From Branchiostoma floridae (Eukaryota > Chordata > Leptocardii > Amphioxiformes > Branchiostomatidae): a DNA stretch of 64,000 nucleotides. The notes under the pieces are model-generated. The model was given only the letters and a program-made list of their open reading frames with translations. It made no database searches and was not told the DNA's origin. The stretch's first letter is position 1. The number at the start of each line of letters is the position of its first letter. Shown one piece after another: positions 46,790 through 58,700 of this stretch. The DNA lies in NCBI RefSeq assembly GCF_000003815.2, contig NC_049995.1, positions 5,568,090 to 5,632,089 of the forward strand, given 5' to 3'. A program made the translations under genes and the position numbers.

Positions 46790-48060
46790 CGTCAACTCCT
46801 GTTGTTGTTTTCCTGCACCTATTAATAAATAAGATGTTTATGTTGACTCTGAGGTCCCTACATCTGGCCTGGATGCGTTTTATGCATTATAAAAACCTTT
46901 ATTTCGGCATTGTTTACAGACCCCCCACCTGAAATTTGACACACAAATTCCCAAAACATTTGCAGACGATATTGTCGATAGATTCATTGACAATTTTATT
47001 TCAGCTTAAAGGGATGTATTGTAAGAAAATAAGGTCACTGTTTTGGATCATTTTTCTACATTATGTAATGAAGCGAGCTTGTTACACTGTACAGCAATAT
47101 TCACAATGTATAAGTATGACTTAATTGTGCTGTGTGGATGTCCAGAAATATACGTACTTCCCATAGAGGCTTGTGTTGTCCCCCATGTTGTCCAACTTTC
47201 TGATGAACCATTGAACGCATTAGAACACCAATAGAATGCATTTGGTGGTTTGCTCAAATTGTTACTTAAAGTTTGTTGAAAGTCCTGCGAAGCTTTGAAT
47301 ATCTCCGATTGCAACAGTCAATTTGGAAATCTACGGCTGGCTTATGTTCGGGTAGGCTACCTGGACGTACTAGCAATTGATTTGGTTGCAGCTGGCTTTT
47401 ATGTTGTTTTATACCAACGCTTGAAATGTGAGAAAATGATGCAAATATGTTTAAAATAAGTTTGCAATATCAATCTGGCTGGAGATTCTAAAATTCAGAA
47501 TATCTTGAAAAAAAATTACAATATGTTCCATTTACATTAAATAATGAAAAAATTACACAATACATGAAACAGATGTACATCCCTTGCTTTACACCAATAG
47601 GGCAGATGTTTGACAACGCTCATCCCGCATACAAGGGGCCGCTGACTTTACGTTATCATCCAAAATGACGAGTTTATGCAATCCCTTCTGCATCAGTATC
47701 TCTATCGATATGGCCAGTATAAATTGCCCCTTGACGTAACATACCAGCTTCATAGTCACACGGCATGGCAGCAGCTGGTTATATTACACTGAACAACATG
47801 TCACACCTAACTTTTGCACAATGTTGTTTGAAGCTATCTAGTGAGGATGAGCCTACTGCACTTTATGGCAACAAATTCTACTCTAAGATAGTTCTACTTC
47901 TAGGAAAGAATGAGTATTTGAACACATCAATCCCTTTATTATGGTACTTGAAGGCATGGCTATTTCTTGTTCTTGTCTGAGATGGTTTAGAATACTCAGT
48001 AGTTGGTATACCTATGTAGGAGTATATCAGTCATTTTGTACATCATTTTGTACATCTCTG
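46790..48060. other. non-coding; nothing recognised
   Basis: No gene is seen. Short open frames lack motifs. Confidence 0.45.
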
Positions 48061-48063
48061 AAC

Positions 48064-48195
48064 TACTCACTCACTCACTCACTCACTCACTCACTCACTC
48101 ACTCACTCGCTCACTCACTCACTCACTCACTCACTCACTCACTCACTCACTCACTCACTCACTCACTCACTCACTCACTCACTCACTCACTCATC
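48064..48195. repeat. (ACTC)n tetranucleotide microsatellite
   Basis: About 32 ACTC units with a single interruption (CGCTC near 48108). Open frames reading Ser-Leu-Thr-His are artefacts. Confidence 0.97.
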
Positions 48196-48308
48196 CACTC
48201 TCTCACTCTCTCTCTCTCTCGCCCTGGCAATGGTTTATCATTATTGTTGAACAATATCAATCTTTTCTTTGGAGAAGGATAATTATGATGCACCAGAGAG
48301 GTTACCGC

Positions 48309-48468
48309 TTACCGGGCCCTTGACCGGGGGTGGTCGTGGGGGCACTTAGCAGCTGAGCACACCTCCCTCCATCTCACCCTGTCGTGGGCCAGAGCTTGGG
48401 TTTTGGCAAGGGTCATTCCCGTCCACTCTTTGATGTTATCATCCCACTTCTTTCTCTGTCTGCCTCGT
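48309..48468 (-). pseudogene. non-LTR retrotransposon (LINE) C-terminal fragment
   Basis: The minus strand reads RGRQRKKWDDNIKEWTGM, then LAHDRVRWREVC, ending at a stop (48309-48311). This RGRxRKxWxDNIKEWTG...DRxRWRE pattern is the C-terminal tail of many LINE reverse transcriptases. No RT domain is present, so it is a short 5'-truncated copy. Confidence 0.8.
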
Positions 48469-48619
48469 CACCAGAGAGGGCACAAGGAGAAAATTTTGAA
48501 AAGCAAGTTACACAGGAAAAATATCTCCACTACTAAAAAAATGCCAAATAAAAACGAACCAAATTTATCAAAAAACAAACAATTTACAATTTTTTCATGT
48601 TTTCCTAAATCATAATTCT

Positions 48620-50438
48620 TTCTGACCCTCTTGTATCAAAGTCTTTGTGTAAAAAGTCTTAGAGAACATATTATATTTGTTCAGAAAATTTTGTCATATT
48701 TCACTTTCTTAGTAGTATTGTTGTTACTTAGCTTTGTGTGCTATTATTATTAGCCAACACTAGTATTAGATTAGAATATTGTTTATGACTGTCCATTGTC
48801 ACTATGTGTATACCATGTACATGTACTTGCAATTAGCCCTCGGGCACAAACTTGCAAATAAACTTCTTCATTATTTTGACTGCATAGTGCTCCAAACTTA
48901 AACTAATGAAATAAAACTATTTAACGTGCAACTTTTTTTATCACAACACTTAAAAAACTTTTTTGTGTCAAAAGTTTCAAAAGATTTAATTTGAATAAAG
49001 CTTGTATCCAATTAACAGGTGTTTCTTATATTTCTGTATACCTGCTTATAAGAAAGCACAGTCAAGTGGAACTGTTACAAAACAGTGTAATATTATAGGG
49101 TATGTATGGAGAACTATGTACAGTAACCGACACATGATATGTTTCTAGTAAACCTATGTATAAACATTACCAAGCCTGGGAAAGTAAAGTCGCTTTTAGG
49201 CATGTTTTGGGTTGGTATGAATACCCATTTATAAAGGAGTGACACTTTCAACCCACCCCTAAACCTTGTGGGATAGTCCAAATGCTTACACACAAAAGGC
49301 TGTGACATGTGTTGAAAAGTGGGTCATTGGATTTAGGAAGAGGGGGGATCAGGTTGCAGAAAGAGGACACCTTAATTTGATGATCCTAAAATACGGCGCT
49401 GTTTAAGTTAGATGACCTCGGAGCGCACCGCTGTCGGATGGTTGGTCTCCGTGACCATTTTGGTTTTGCCCGTGGAAGAAAGGTTTGTTTGCGCTGTGAG
49501 GGTGGTAAAAGAAATAGTCGAAAAGTGGACAGGTTGCAACAAAGGATCGTGCTGTTTCAAGGAGGATTTAAGTGACTTCTTCAAGTCTTCTTGAAGAAAT
49601 TTGCTGGAGGTGGAGCTTTAAAGTTTCAAGTTGCTGTCTGCAGAAGCTAAGGGATTCTTAACATTGTGTTTAGGAGTTCCTGTCAACATTTCACAAAAAG
49701 TATAGCTGTGAGAATTTTTCCTTCAGTCACAGCGTGCCAGGATTTGGATTCTTGGACTAAAACGTACAATTCTATTAAGTTTTTTTGTTGAACAATTTCA
49801 TCTATACAATGGAAAGAAGATGAACAGTTTTGCACGACGGCAAGAGGAGCACCTGATATAACTTGCAACCAGGATTTAAGCCCGACCTCTGTACAAGAGT
49901 TGCCAAGTACCTCCTCAAACATTGATTGTCGCTGACAAAGAGGGTCTGAGCTAGACTGTATTTGCTGTGGACTGAGGAGTCAACACACTCACGAGGATTA
50001 CAGAAGATCCGGTTAACTAGTCACACAACAACACAGCCTGATCTCCAACTGGAGAAAACGCATTCAGACCGTTAATTACATGACAGTTCGCTATTCACAT
50101 GCGGATTTAGGAGAAGTTTTAAACACTTATGGTACAAAGGTGGCTGCTGAAGTGAAATGCTGGGATATTGGGAAATCTGACATAACCGTTTTTCAAATTC
50201 CCACCAGTTTACTTAGCTGTGCGAATCCAGAAACGCCTGTGACAGAAAGCATTAGCACTGTTAAGATTGTGAAGAGAAAACGGAGCCTTGCAAATCATAC
50301 TGCGTGTGTGTGTACTTGCTGTATTTCCTGAGCAATCATCAATGGAGTAGACATCCGTGAGAGTGAAATTTTGAAGACATAACATTCGGAAAATATACAG
50401 GAGTGCCAGAAACAGGCCTTTTGGCCAATTTCACCAAC
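48620..50438 (+). other. upstream region of the MORN2-like gene
   Basis: No separate gene is seen. Sequence from about 49400 to 50438 is less AT-rich and could include 5' UTR, but stop codons interrupt every frame before the ATG at 50439. Confidence 0.4.
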
Positions 50439-52642
50439 ATGGCAGATGAAGAACTGGATAGACCACCGTCCACAGGAGCTTATGAGTACCGTGGTGACGA
50501 CAAGCACGTGAAGTCCGGAAGCGAGTTCAGTTCGATGTCGGACAGCAGTCCAAGACGAGAGAGCCCCGGGCCGGTATTCGGAGTGAACCTGGATGAACGA
50601 TCACTGCTAGAACGTGTGGACAGTGCTCTAAACAGGACAGGTGCTCAATGACATGTTTTTAAAGGCACCAAACAATTATAAGATTAAGTACATTTCAGGA
50701 TGTGGCTATCGTACATGATAGGCTACTCACAGGACACAGATATTCTAACTTTTGCTTTCTTTTTGCGCTTAATTAACTTCTTTTCCGTTGTTCTACAGCA
50801 AAAGACAAGAAAGTGAAACAACCCTCTGTGGAAGAGCCTGACAAAGGTGGGAATTTTTGTAACCATTGTACTGTAACAGTTGTACTTTCGTTAAGTTTAT
50901 ACTTTTCTTTTATAACACAAACAACTTGTCACTGAAATTGGACATTAGGTATAGTTTTTCAAGGATGCCTTTGTTACCCCATTCCTGTACAATATACAGT
51001 AATGTACTTTATTGCTGTATCAGGTTTCTTTTTAAAGAACTGATGATGGTTTCTGTCCATGCAGGCCCGCCTCTTCAGAAAGGAGTCTACATCTTCCCAA
51101 ACGGAGATAAATATGGTAATCATCATTTTTCCATAGTTTGTTAACACTAATGCAAGTCACTTTACAGTAACTATTTTGGACAAAACTATTCTCGTTTCTC
51201 AGACATATTTTTTTCAATTAGAAAAATTTAGTGAGAGGAGTCTCAGCAAGAAAAGAGCTGGTCAGAAGGAAGGCTTGAATTGAACTTTAATCACTGCCTA
51301 AAATTATATAACGTTCACCTTTATCTGTGGGGTAACCTATATCCGCTGTTTGTAAAAACAGGTTATTTAAGTGTACCAAGTGGTTGGATGGTGCTTTCAA
51401 ACTACAATATTTTGAAACTATTGCAACTTGAAACCAACTTGATATCTCTAGATACTGTCGTTTTCAAATCAACAGATATTGGTTACCCCACGGAAAAAGG
51501 TGAACTAGCATTATAGGCTTTCTGCCTAGACACTTAAAGTAGCAGGAAGGATTTTGATCAAACTTTAAGCATTTGATTTTTCAGACGGTGAATATTCTCA
51601 GTCAGATACCGGGGTACTGGAACGAAACGGGATTGGAACGCACACGACGAAGGACGGCGTTGTCTACACGGGGCGGTGGGTGCAGGACAAGATGAGCGGA
51701 CAGGGGAAACTCGAGCATCCGTCGGGCGCGGTCTACGATGGCGAGTTCTACAACAACACGTTCCACGGGCGCGGCAAGTACGTCTGGCCAGACGGATCCT
51801 TCTACGAGGGAAACTGGGAGGAAAACAAGTAAGTAAACAAAAACGAACCTCTTAACGTAGTGATAAGGCCACACCAATTTAATTTGTCGCTTCTTGGATT
51901 CGCCCTTTTCTTTCATAAAAAAAAATTAAGTCCCAAAAAAAATTATGGTAACAGGTACATGTATTAACGCTATCAGAAAACTGTAAATACACATAATTTC
52001 AGTCTACAAACAATACCTTTTATTCAGAACATTATATATATAGTAACATTATCAATATTCATTGCAAAAATATATGCCCATTATAAACTCCTCAGGCTGT
52101 AGTTTTTTGTGTTATTTAAGCTGTATATCTTCACCTAATAAAGACCTTTTGAAAAAATCTTAATAATTTTTTTTTCTGACCTGCCGGTGCAATTTTTTTT
52201 CTGAACAAATACAATAATCAGCAAATAAATTTGGTGTGGCCTAAAGATTAGATATCCACAAATGGTCACCAAGATGTTGGTTGGATAGAACACTAAGTCA
52301 TGCAATTGGTTGTGTACAAAGAAATTCAATGTTATTCATTGCACCTGTCTGGTTTGGAACTGTCAGTTGCTTTTGGCTTTGCAGTTGCTACATGTATGGC
52401 AATTTTGATTGACAGCAGAGTGTACATGTGTTTGATTTATACAAGTCTGACAAACTGACAGATGACATTAACCAGAATATCTAATGTTGAGACCTAGATG
52501 AATATGAAGAATTCAGCCTTCTTTTTCTTTCAGGATGGAGGGCGATGGAGAGTTTATTGACACTGAGGGACAGACGTGGACGGGCACTTTCCGACATCGG
52601 GCAGCCCCGGGTCTTCGCTTCAAACTCAACTTGGAGATTTGA
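50439..52642 (+). CDS. MORN2: MORN-repeat protein, MORN2-like, five coding exons
   Basis: Exons 50439-50640, 50799-50846, 51065-51115, 51585-51828 and 52534-52642 have matching phases and GT/AG boundaries, giving about 217 residues. The ATG at 50439 opens an acidic, Ser-rich N-terminus (MADEELDRPPSTG). MORN repeats follow: GVVYTGRWVQDKMSGQGKLE, GAVYDGEFYNNTFHGRGKYV and GSFYEGNWEENKMEGDGEF. The C-terminus (TWTGTFRHRAAPGLRFKL) matches the end of vertebrate MORN2. Vertebrate MORN2 is shorter, so the N-terminal 100 residues are an extension or an ancestral feature. MORN repeats bind membranes or act as scaffolds; in mammals MORN2 is linked to spermatogenesis and LC3-associated phagocytosis. A short inverted-repeat element sits in intron 3. 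Confidence 0.88.
51313..51505. mobile_element. 193-bp MITE with 25-bp terminal inverted repeats
   Basis: Left GTTCACCTTTATCTGTGGGG + TAACC and right GGTTACCCCACGG + AAAAAGGTGAAC pair at 23 of 25 positions. It is inserted in intron 3 of the MORN2-like gene. Relatives lie near 53310 and 63321. Confidence 0.88.
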
Positions 52643-53043
52643 TGGCTAATTGACGGCAGGCACCTTCCAAGATTTAACAGCCCTGGGGGCTGCTATGAGA
52701 CTGCGTGGACAAAATTATATTATTTTCAAGCTTTAAATCATGTGGCTTGTATGTAAATATGGCAGAGTTGTCGATTTAGGGAGTAGCTTAGAACTACAAC
52801 GGATTGTAAAGCTTGTACATTCGACAAAATGGCAGCAAAAAGTGCATCATGCACAAAAACTGTTGGCTGTAACAGTTACTTTTTTAATTAAATATTTGGG
52901 TTGTCCCTAATATTGACTGGTTGCTTGAATATCTTTTAAATGGTACTAGTATTAGTAAGCTTATTAACTCTTGAGATTATAGAGTGTTTGAAGCTTCGTA
53001 CATATACGCAGTTGTGCATCCATAATGTTTTGCACAATTATGT

Positions 53044-53049
53044 AATAAA
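53044..53049 (+). terminator. polyadenylation signal AATAAA, probably of the MORN2-like gene
   Basis: AATAAA about 400 bp after the MORN2-like stop codon, followed by a T-rich stretch. It is the first canonical signal downstream. Confidence 0.5.
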
Positions 53050-53307
53050 AGTTTTTAACACTTTTGAAGAAACAGAATATGTTTTTTCCCTGCAGTGGAG
53101 AGGAGTCATAATCTTGTACATTGTACAGTACTGTAGTTTTATTTTTTTACAGTGACCACTCTGCGACTCTACTCCATAGGAGTTTCCTTGTATGCCAAAA
53201 AGCATTTACCGGTACTCAAGCAACTGGATGTGATTTTGTAAACGATCACTGTTTCTAATCTTCAAAGTTTTCTTGTAGTCGTATTACTAAAAGTAACTGT
53301 ACAACAG

Positions 53308-53460
53308 AACTCCTTTATCCGTGAGGTGACATTTATCCGTTGTTTTTAAAAACTGCACATTTAGGAGTATTAAGTCTGCGGACTGTGGTTTCAAATTTGC
53401 AGTTATTATATTTTCAAAATTTTCCGATTTGAAACCACTGTCCGTGACTTCATATCCCAA
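53308..53460. mobile_element. diverged member of the CTTTATCYGTGGGGTAACC MITE family
   Basis: Begins CTCCTTTATCCGTGAGGTGA with TATCCGTTGTTTT, as in the other copies. The internal arms GGACTGTGGTTTCAAAT and ATTTGAAACCACTGTCC are inverted. The element reaches almost to the assembly gap. Confidence 0.6.
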
Positions 53461-53490
53461 AGTATGTTTTTCTTACAAACAACAAATATA

Positions 53491-53590
53491 NNNNNNNNNN
53501 NNNNNNNNNNNNNNNNNNNNNNNNNNNNNNNNNNNNNNNNNNNNNNNNNNNNNNNNNNNNNNNNNNNNNNNNNNNNNNNNNNNNNNNNNN
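53491..53590. other. 100-N assembly gap
   Basis: Exactly 100 N between AT-rich flanks. The true size is unknown. Confidence 0.95.
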
Positions 53591-54715
53591 GCAAAATAAA
53601 TTCAAAAGATTCATCCCATAGTTGACAAAATACTTCATTCACATCTAAGCTAGACTAATTACAAAATGTAAAGGGAAGAGATGAAATACCTTTTGATAAG
53701 TAAACCAGGTTAATTTATTAAGACCACTAAGGCAACAAAGAAGTCTATAATGCCTCTTTGTAATTTTTTTCCAAAATCCTATTAAAGGTACAACTTCAAA
53801 TGAAAATGATGCCACAAGACTTTATACACATACATCCATTTAAAGTAGAATTATATTCTTCAAAAATTTCAATATTATCTGATTAAATAAGAACAAATCT
53901 ATTGACTGGGCACTGGAATACTTTTCTTAGAAAATGATTTAGCTGCCATAATTACAATAATCTTAGACCACACTACATTAAATGTAATACCTCTTATCAA
54001 TTTTGCAACATTCTATGCTACAGAATCCTGATAATATACAATGTAGTACAACAATAAAAAGTATAATTTATACATGTAATAGTTACCAAATGATACTTAA
54101 TTTTCGTTACATTTCTAGTTCATCTTTTCAACTTTTTTTCACCAAGCTAAGTATGGACTGTTCCATTGGTAAATTTTGGGGAACAAAAATATTTTAGATT
54201 TCCATTTACAATCTTGTTTCAATCAACAGTGTACCATTAAGGACTGTGAAATATAAAATAGCATGTTTGATCTTCTCGTGCCAAATGGGTTACTCCTTTA
54301 AAAGTGTCCAGTTCACCCCTTCTAAATCCATTTGAATGGAACAGTCCTAAATTGTATTGCTAGCCCACAAGCACACACAGACTATGACCAATTGCTATGA
54401 CCAATTGCTAGAAAGAATTATGATTTAAATTACATTAATAATGACTCTGGATTATTTTTAAAGCACCTCTGGAGAGATCTCATCTTGGATTGGACTCTAC
54501 GCAACCGTGAAGACTTTCTACGAGCTATTCATATTATATTATGATACATTTTACATCCATTTCTTTACGTTTTCACAGACAAAAGGAGTACATACATCAA
54601 GGCATTTGGAAATATACACTTATCCAAGGATTGCACTATGTTACAGTAAGAGCACATTCAAATATCAACATTAAAACAGTAAGGCATTTATACAATGTAC
54701 TTTATATACAGAATC
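53591..54715. other. non-coding; nothing recognised
   Basis: AT-rich 3' flank shared by the convergent MORN2-like and Compass-like genes. It should contain the 3' UTR of the minus-strand homeobox gene, but I cannot place its end. Confidence 0.4.
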
Positions 54716-54718
54716 GAA

Positions 54719-55284
54719 CGCATGCCCGTAGCCAGGATTTTGGTTGGGGGGGTTCTTTTTAGTACTTGCTGGACCATCGAGCGCCGCACGCGCGAGACTC
54801 ACGCCGAAGGCGTGAGCTGCCTAGGGGGATCCGGGGGCATGCTCCCCCGGAGAAAATTGAAATCTTGACCCTCTGAAACGCCATTTCCTGCATTATGAAG
54901 GGCAAAATTCGCTGGCTAAGTTTAATGGAATTTCTATTAAAAAAACAGAAGACTTTTGGCATAAGTCTTTGAGGCCGACTCCCCCGACATATTTTCACCA
55001 TGTCCGACACCAAAGGCGAGAGGCGTCGCAATGAGGTCCGGGCGAATTTTGAAATCTCGACCCTCTGAAAAGCCATTTCCTGCACTTTCTGGAGCAAATT
55101 TTGCTGATAGACTCACTAAAATTGAATGAAATGTCTATAAGTGAAAAATGCATGTCAGTCATGCCTTTGAAAAAAAATCTTGGACATGAAAAAGTGGACC
55201 TTTGAGCCTGAAAAAGCGGACCTTTGAGCGTGTGGGGGGGTTCTTCCGAACCCCCCGAACCCCCCCTGGCTACGGGCATGGAAC
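54719..55284. mobile_element. 0.57-kb inverted-repeat element with CATGCCCGTAGCCAGG ends
   Basis: CATGCCCGTAGCCAGG at the left and CCTGGCTACGGGCATG at the right are perfect inverted repeats, each followed inward by G-rich GGGGGTTC-type blocks. Inside are two minus-orientation copies of the 190-bp module found at 10974-11272 and 20580-21280 (marker TGAAACGCCATTTCCTGCAT). There is no transposase. Confidence 0.85.
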
Positions 55285-55727
55285 TGAAACACATTTTTCG
55301 TATTTGCTACAAATGGGCCTTTGTTTCTTTTGACCAGCTTCTACCTGGGCTTGCACAGAAAAGCGCACAACTTGTTCTTTCAGGCCAAACAGTACCAACC
55401 ACCAACACTTGTCTAGGACATGAAAAAGAAACACTAACATCAAGGCTATACTGATTTGATAATATGGTTGATATGAGCCATGATATGAGCACGGTGACCG
55501 TAAAACATGTTTTTTTGTTGAAGACTGACGCACATGTGGACGTCATCCATTATGATCAAGTCAGCTGGCCTAACGAATACTACAAGCTGTGCCCTGTGGC
55601 ATTTCAAGCCCCCCATGGCTTGGCAGGTTTCGAAAATGGCATGGAAGGTTTAGTTTGCTTTGCAACTTATATTTCCAGACACCTGTACAGTACCACACCG
55701 GCACCAGAAGAAAGACGACAACAGATT

Positions 55728-58700
55728 TTAATAGGAGTCATTGGATGTGTCCATGTCCAAGCTGTGCTCCTTTTTCGCGACTTTGGCCCGAGCATTTTTG
55801 AACCAGATCGCCACGCTCTTCAGTTCGAATGGCTGGTTCCGTCTCCACTCGCTAGCGTTCAGTTCTTCCGCCATCTTCTTCATCTCGGAACGGGAGGGTT
55901 TCGGGTTAACGTTGAACCAAGTCTGGAGTCTCGGAAGCTCGGACACGGGGTTGATGATCAGACGCCGCCGTGTTGCACGCGACGATTTCCCTACGCCGTT
56001 CCCAAGTTGCGTTGCTCCGGCCGAAGCTGTGGTTGTAGTCTGGTTGTTGAGTTGCGTATACTGGCTGCCTGATACCTGGGCTTGCACAGGCACTGAGTCT
56101 TTACTGAGGACATCCTCGGGTGAAACCAATTCCTTACTTTTTGGAGTCATGGGGGGGGCTTTTTTAATAAGTGGTGTTGGAGAAATACTTGACGAAGAAC
56201 TCCTCTCGGAAGGACTTACACTGCGACTGCGAACCTCATCGAAACTGCACACAGATCCTTTCCTGGATCGTTCAGGTTCTTCTCTATGTTTTGACTCCCC
56301 CTCTTCCATGGTGACGTCATCCGGTATGGCGCTGACATTTTCCGTTTTCACGATGACTCGTGGCACATCCTCCAGAACTCTTTTTTCGACATCCGCAGCG
56401 ACTAACGTCCCTGTGTCGTTTGGTCTATTGCCATTGTGATCACTAGAGGGCATTGTTTTCTGTACGTCATCTCTGTCCAAGTCATCTAATGGCGGTCTCT
56501 TTGGCATATCTGGATCATCCTTATGTTTGCTCTCTTGTGAGCCAACGGGCACTCCCTTGTTGCTTGCGGACATCGAAGCCATGATGGAATTGACCACACC
56601 GGTAACGAGGCTGCCGACTGTCGGGGCGGGGCTGGCGACGCCCGGTGACGTCACCATGGAGACCAGGGTGGGGCTGCCCATCATGGACATGGGGATTTGC
56701 TGAGAGGGAATCGACGAAGGCGTGCCATTGGTCGGGGCAGAGACTGGGATGGAGACCGTTCTCCCGTGTTGTAGCGCCAGGACGCTGTGCGAAAGTGGCG
56801 CTGGCTGGATGCGTGTCACGCTACTGGAGTAACCCGACATTTGTAAGGATGCAATTGGTCCAATCATACTACCTCTCCTGTAAATGAAATACAAGAGAAA
56901 GACGGCATCGTTATGACTATATGTTGTTTGATTTAATTGAGTATTGTTGAGCTTTTAAAATTGTTGATTAGTACAGCGGGCTTGCTATAGATTTTAGTTG
57001 ATATAATTGTATTTAGTAAATGCAATGAACTTTCATCTATGTATTTGGAATTTGTATAAAGAAGAAACACTTCCCCACTCCACTTTGCACCAGATTGATG
57101 ATGGTCCTGAATTCTACATTCTCTTCACATATTGAGTAGAAAATAATGTTTAAAAAAAGGTAGCATTATAACAATCAAATAACTTTATGAAGGTGAGTAT
57201 ATTCCCACATATTTCAGGAGAGCCATACATGTACCTCCAGCTCATTAAAAACCCACACTTATCAAAAAAGAATATTCCATCCATCCAGGCCTGAACGGAT
57301 CAAACCTTACAGTCTGGTCTATCTTACCATATAAAAATAGGTGTGCTTTGTTGGTTAAGACAGTCTACTGTTTAATGCAATACAAACAAACAAAACAGAC
57401 TAACCTACCTGAAGCCGTTCTTATGTCTGGGTGTGTACAGCCCCTCTTTCTTGTACTTTGCCCGAGCGTTCTTGAACCAGATGTGCACAGCCTGGTAACG
57501 TAGCGGAGCCTGGTGCTTCCGAACTTCGCTGTTGTTCAACTCCTGCAGGTATCTGGGCAAGACAACATCAATTTCATTACTAAAAGTTGTCTCTCAGCTT
57601 CTTTTGCTGAATATGGTAACAATACATGTATATCATTAGTGAGCAAAAAAAACAATAAAAGCAATCCTCTAGGGTTCTGTATCTGTTTTCCGTTATAATG
57701 ACCTGTCACACCTAATGTTTGCACATTTGGTTGGAAGCAGGCTTTTAGCTGGGATTTTATTAGAACCTGGAGTCCAAAGTTCTCAGAGACAGAGATTCAC
57801 CACATGGCAAATGCTAGACACGAGCATGGTTTGGGGTTTGAGAGAATTTTAAGTTAAAATGGTGCATTCTGAGGTATCCAGAGGTCTTCAACTGTGGCCT
57901 AGTCACACTTCCCTGGTCAATCAGAATTTAATGCTTGTCAGAGGATCTGCTCCCCAGTGTAAGGGCCTTTTTAGTGCATCTAGTGCAAGTGCCTCCAATT
58001 TCTTATTATTTCTAGAACAGTGCATCTAATGTGGAGGTGAGGCATGCCTGGCTAAAAGCCTGGCTATGTTGTGACCTCTGTTGCAGCAAGTTAAACTAAA
58101 TAGAAAATTGTTTCTAAAAAGTGCTTCATCTGTTCTCCTCAAGTCCTTTGCAAGATTCCTTGCATTTTTCCTTTCAAAAAATGAAACGGTTCTATCGGTT
58201 AGGCCTGGAAATCCGCCAGCAAACGACAGGAAACGGTTTGCATTTTGCGTTCACGATGCAAACTTGCACACCGTTTCAGTTCCTTGAAAAGGCATGGTAA
58301 TGCACGGTAATGCGATCTCTGACCCCTGAGGTTGTTGTGATCTTGCCCAAACTTGTACTTCTGTGTCAGATTATTGGTCTTTGATCGAAATTGAACCAAT
58401 GTCTTACTGTATTCGAAGCTGGGTTCTGTTATGACCATGAAAATGCCTCTGAAAACATTGTGGTCCCGATATATGCCATACTATGACATTTCCACTGGAT
58501 CTCCTGACACATTCCCCTTGCGATATCAGGACTGCTGGCTCCTCACTCGACTAGGAGGCGGCCCGATAATAAAAACGAATTTTACGATTGAAAACACGGC
58601 CGAAACACCTGAATGACAGCTTAAAAATTGTAATTTTCCCCCGTGAAGTCACCAAATATGAACGTACATGCCCGGATGTAAAACGCATCGCGCCGCTTTT

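Noticed and set aside
47941-48323. SLTH-repeat open frames
   Set aside because: ACTC microsatellite artefact; no start context or homologous motif.
55464-56439. Plus-strand open frames of about 200-230 codons
   Set aside because: Antisense to the homeodomain exon of the Compass-like gene; no domain in the plus-strand translation.
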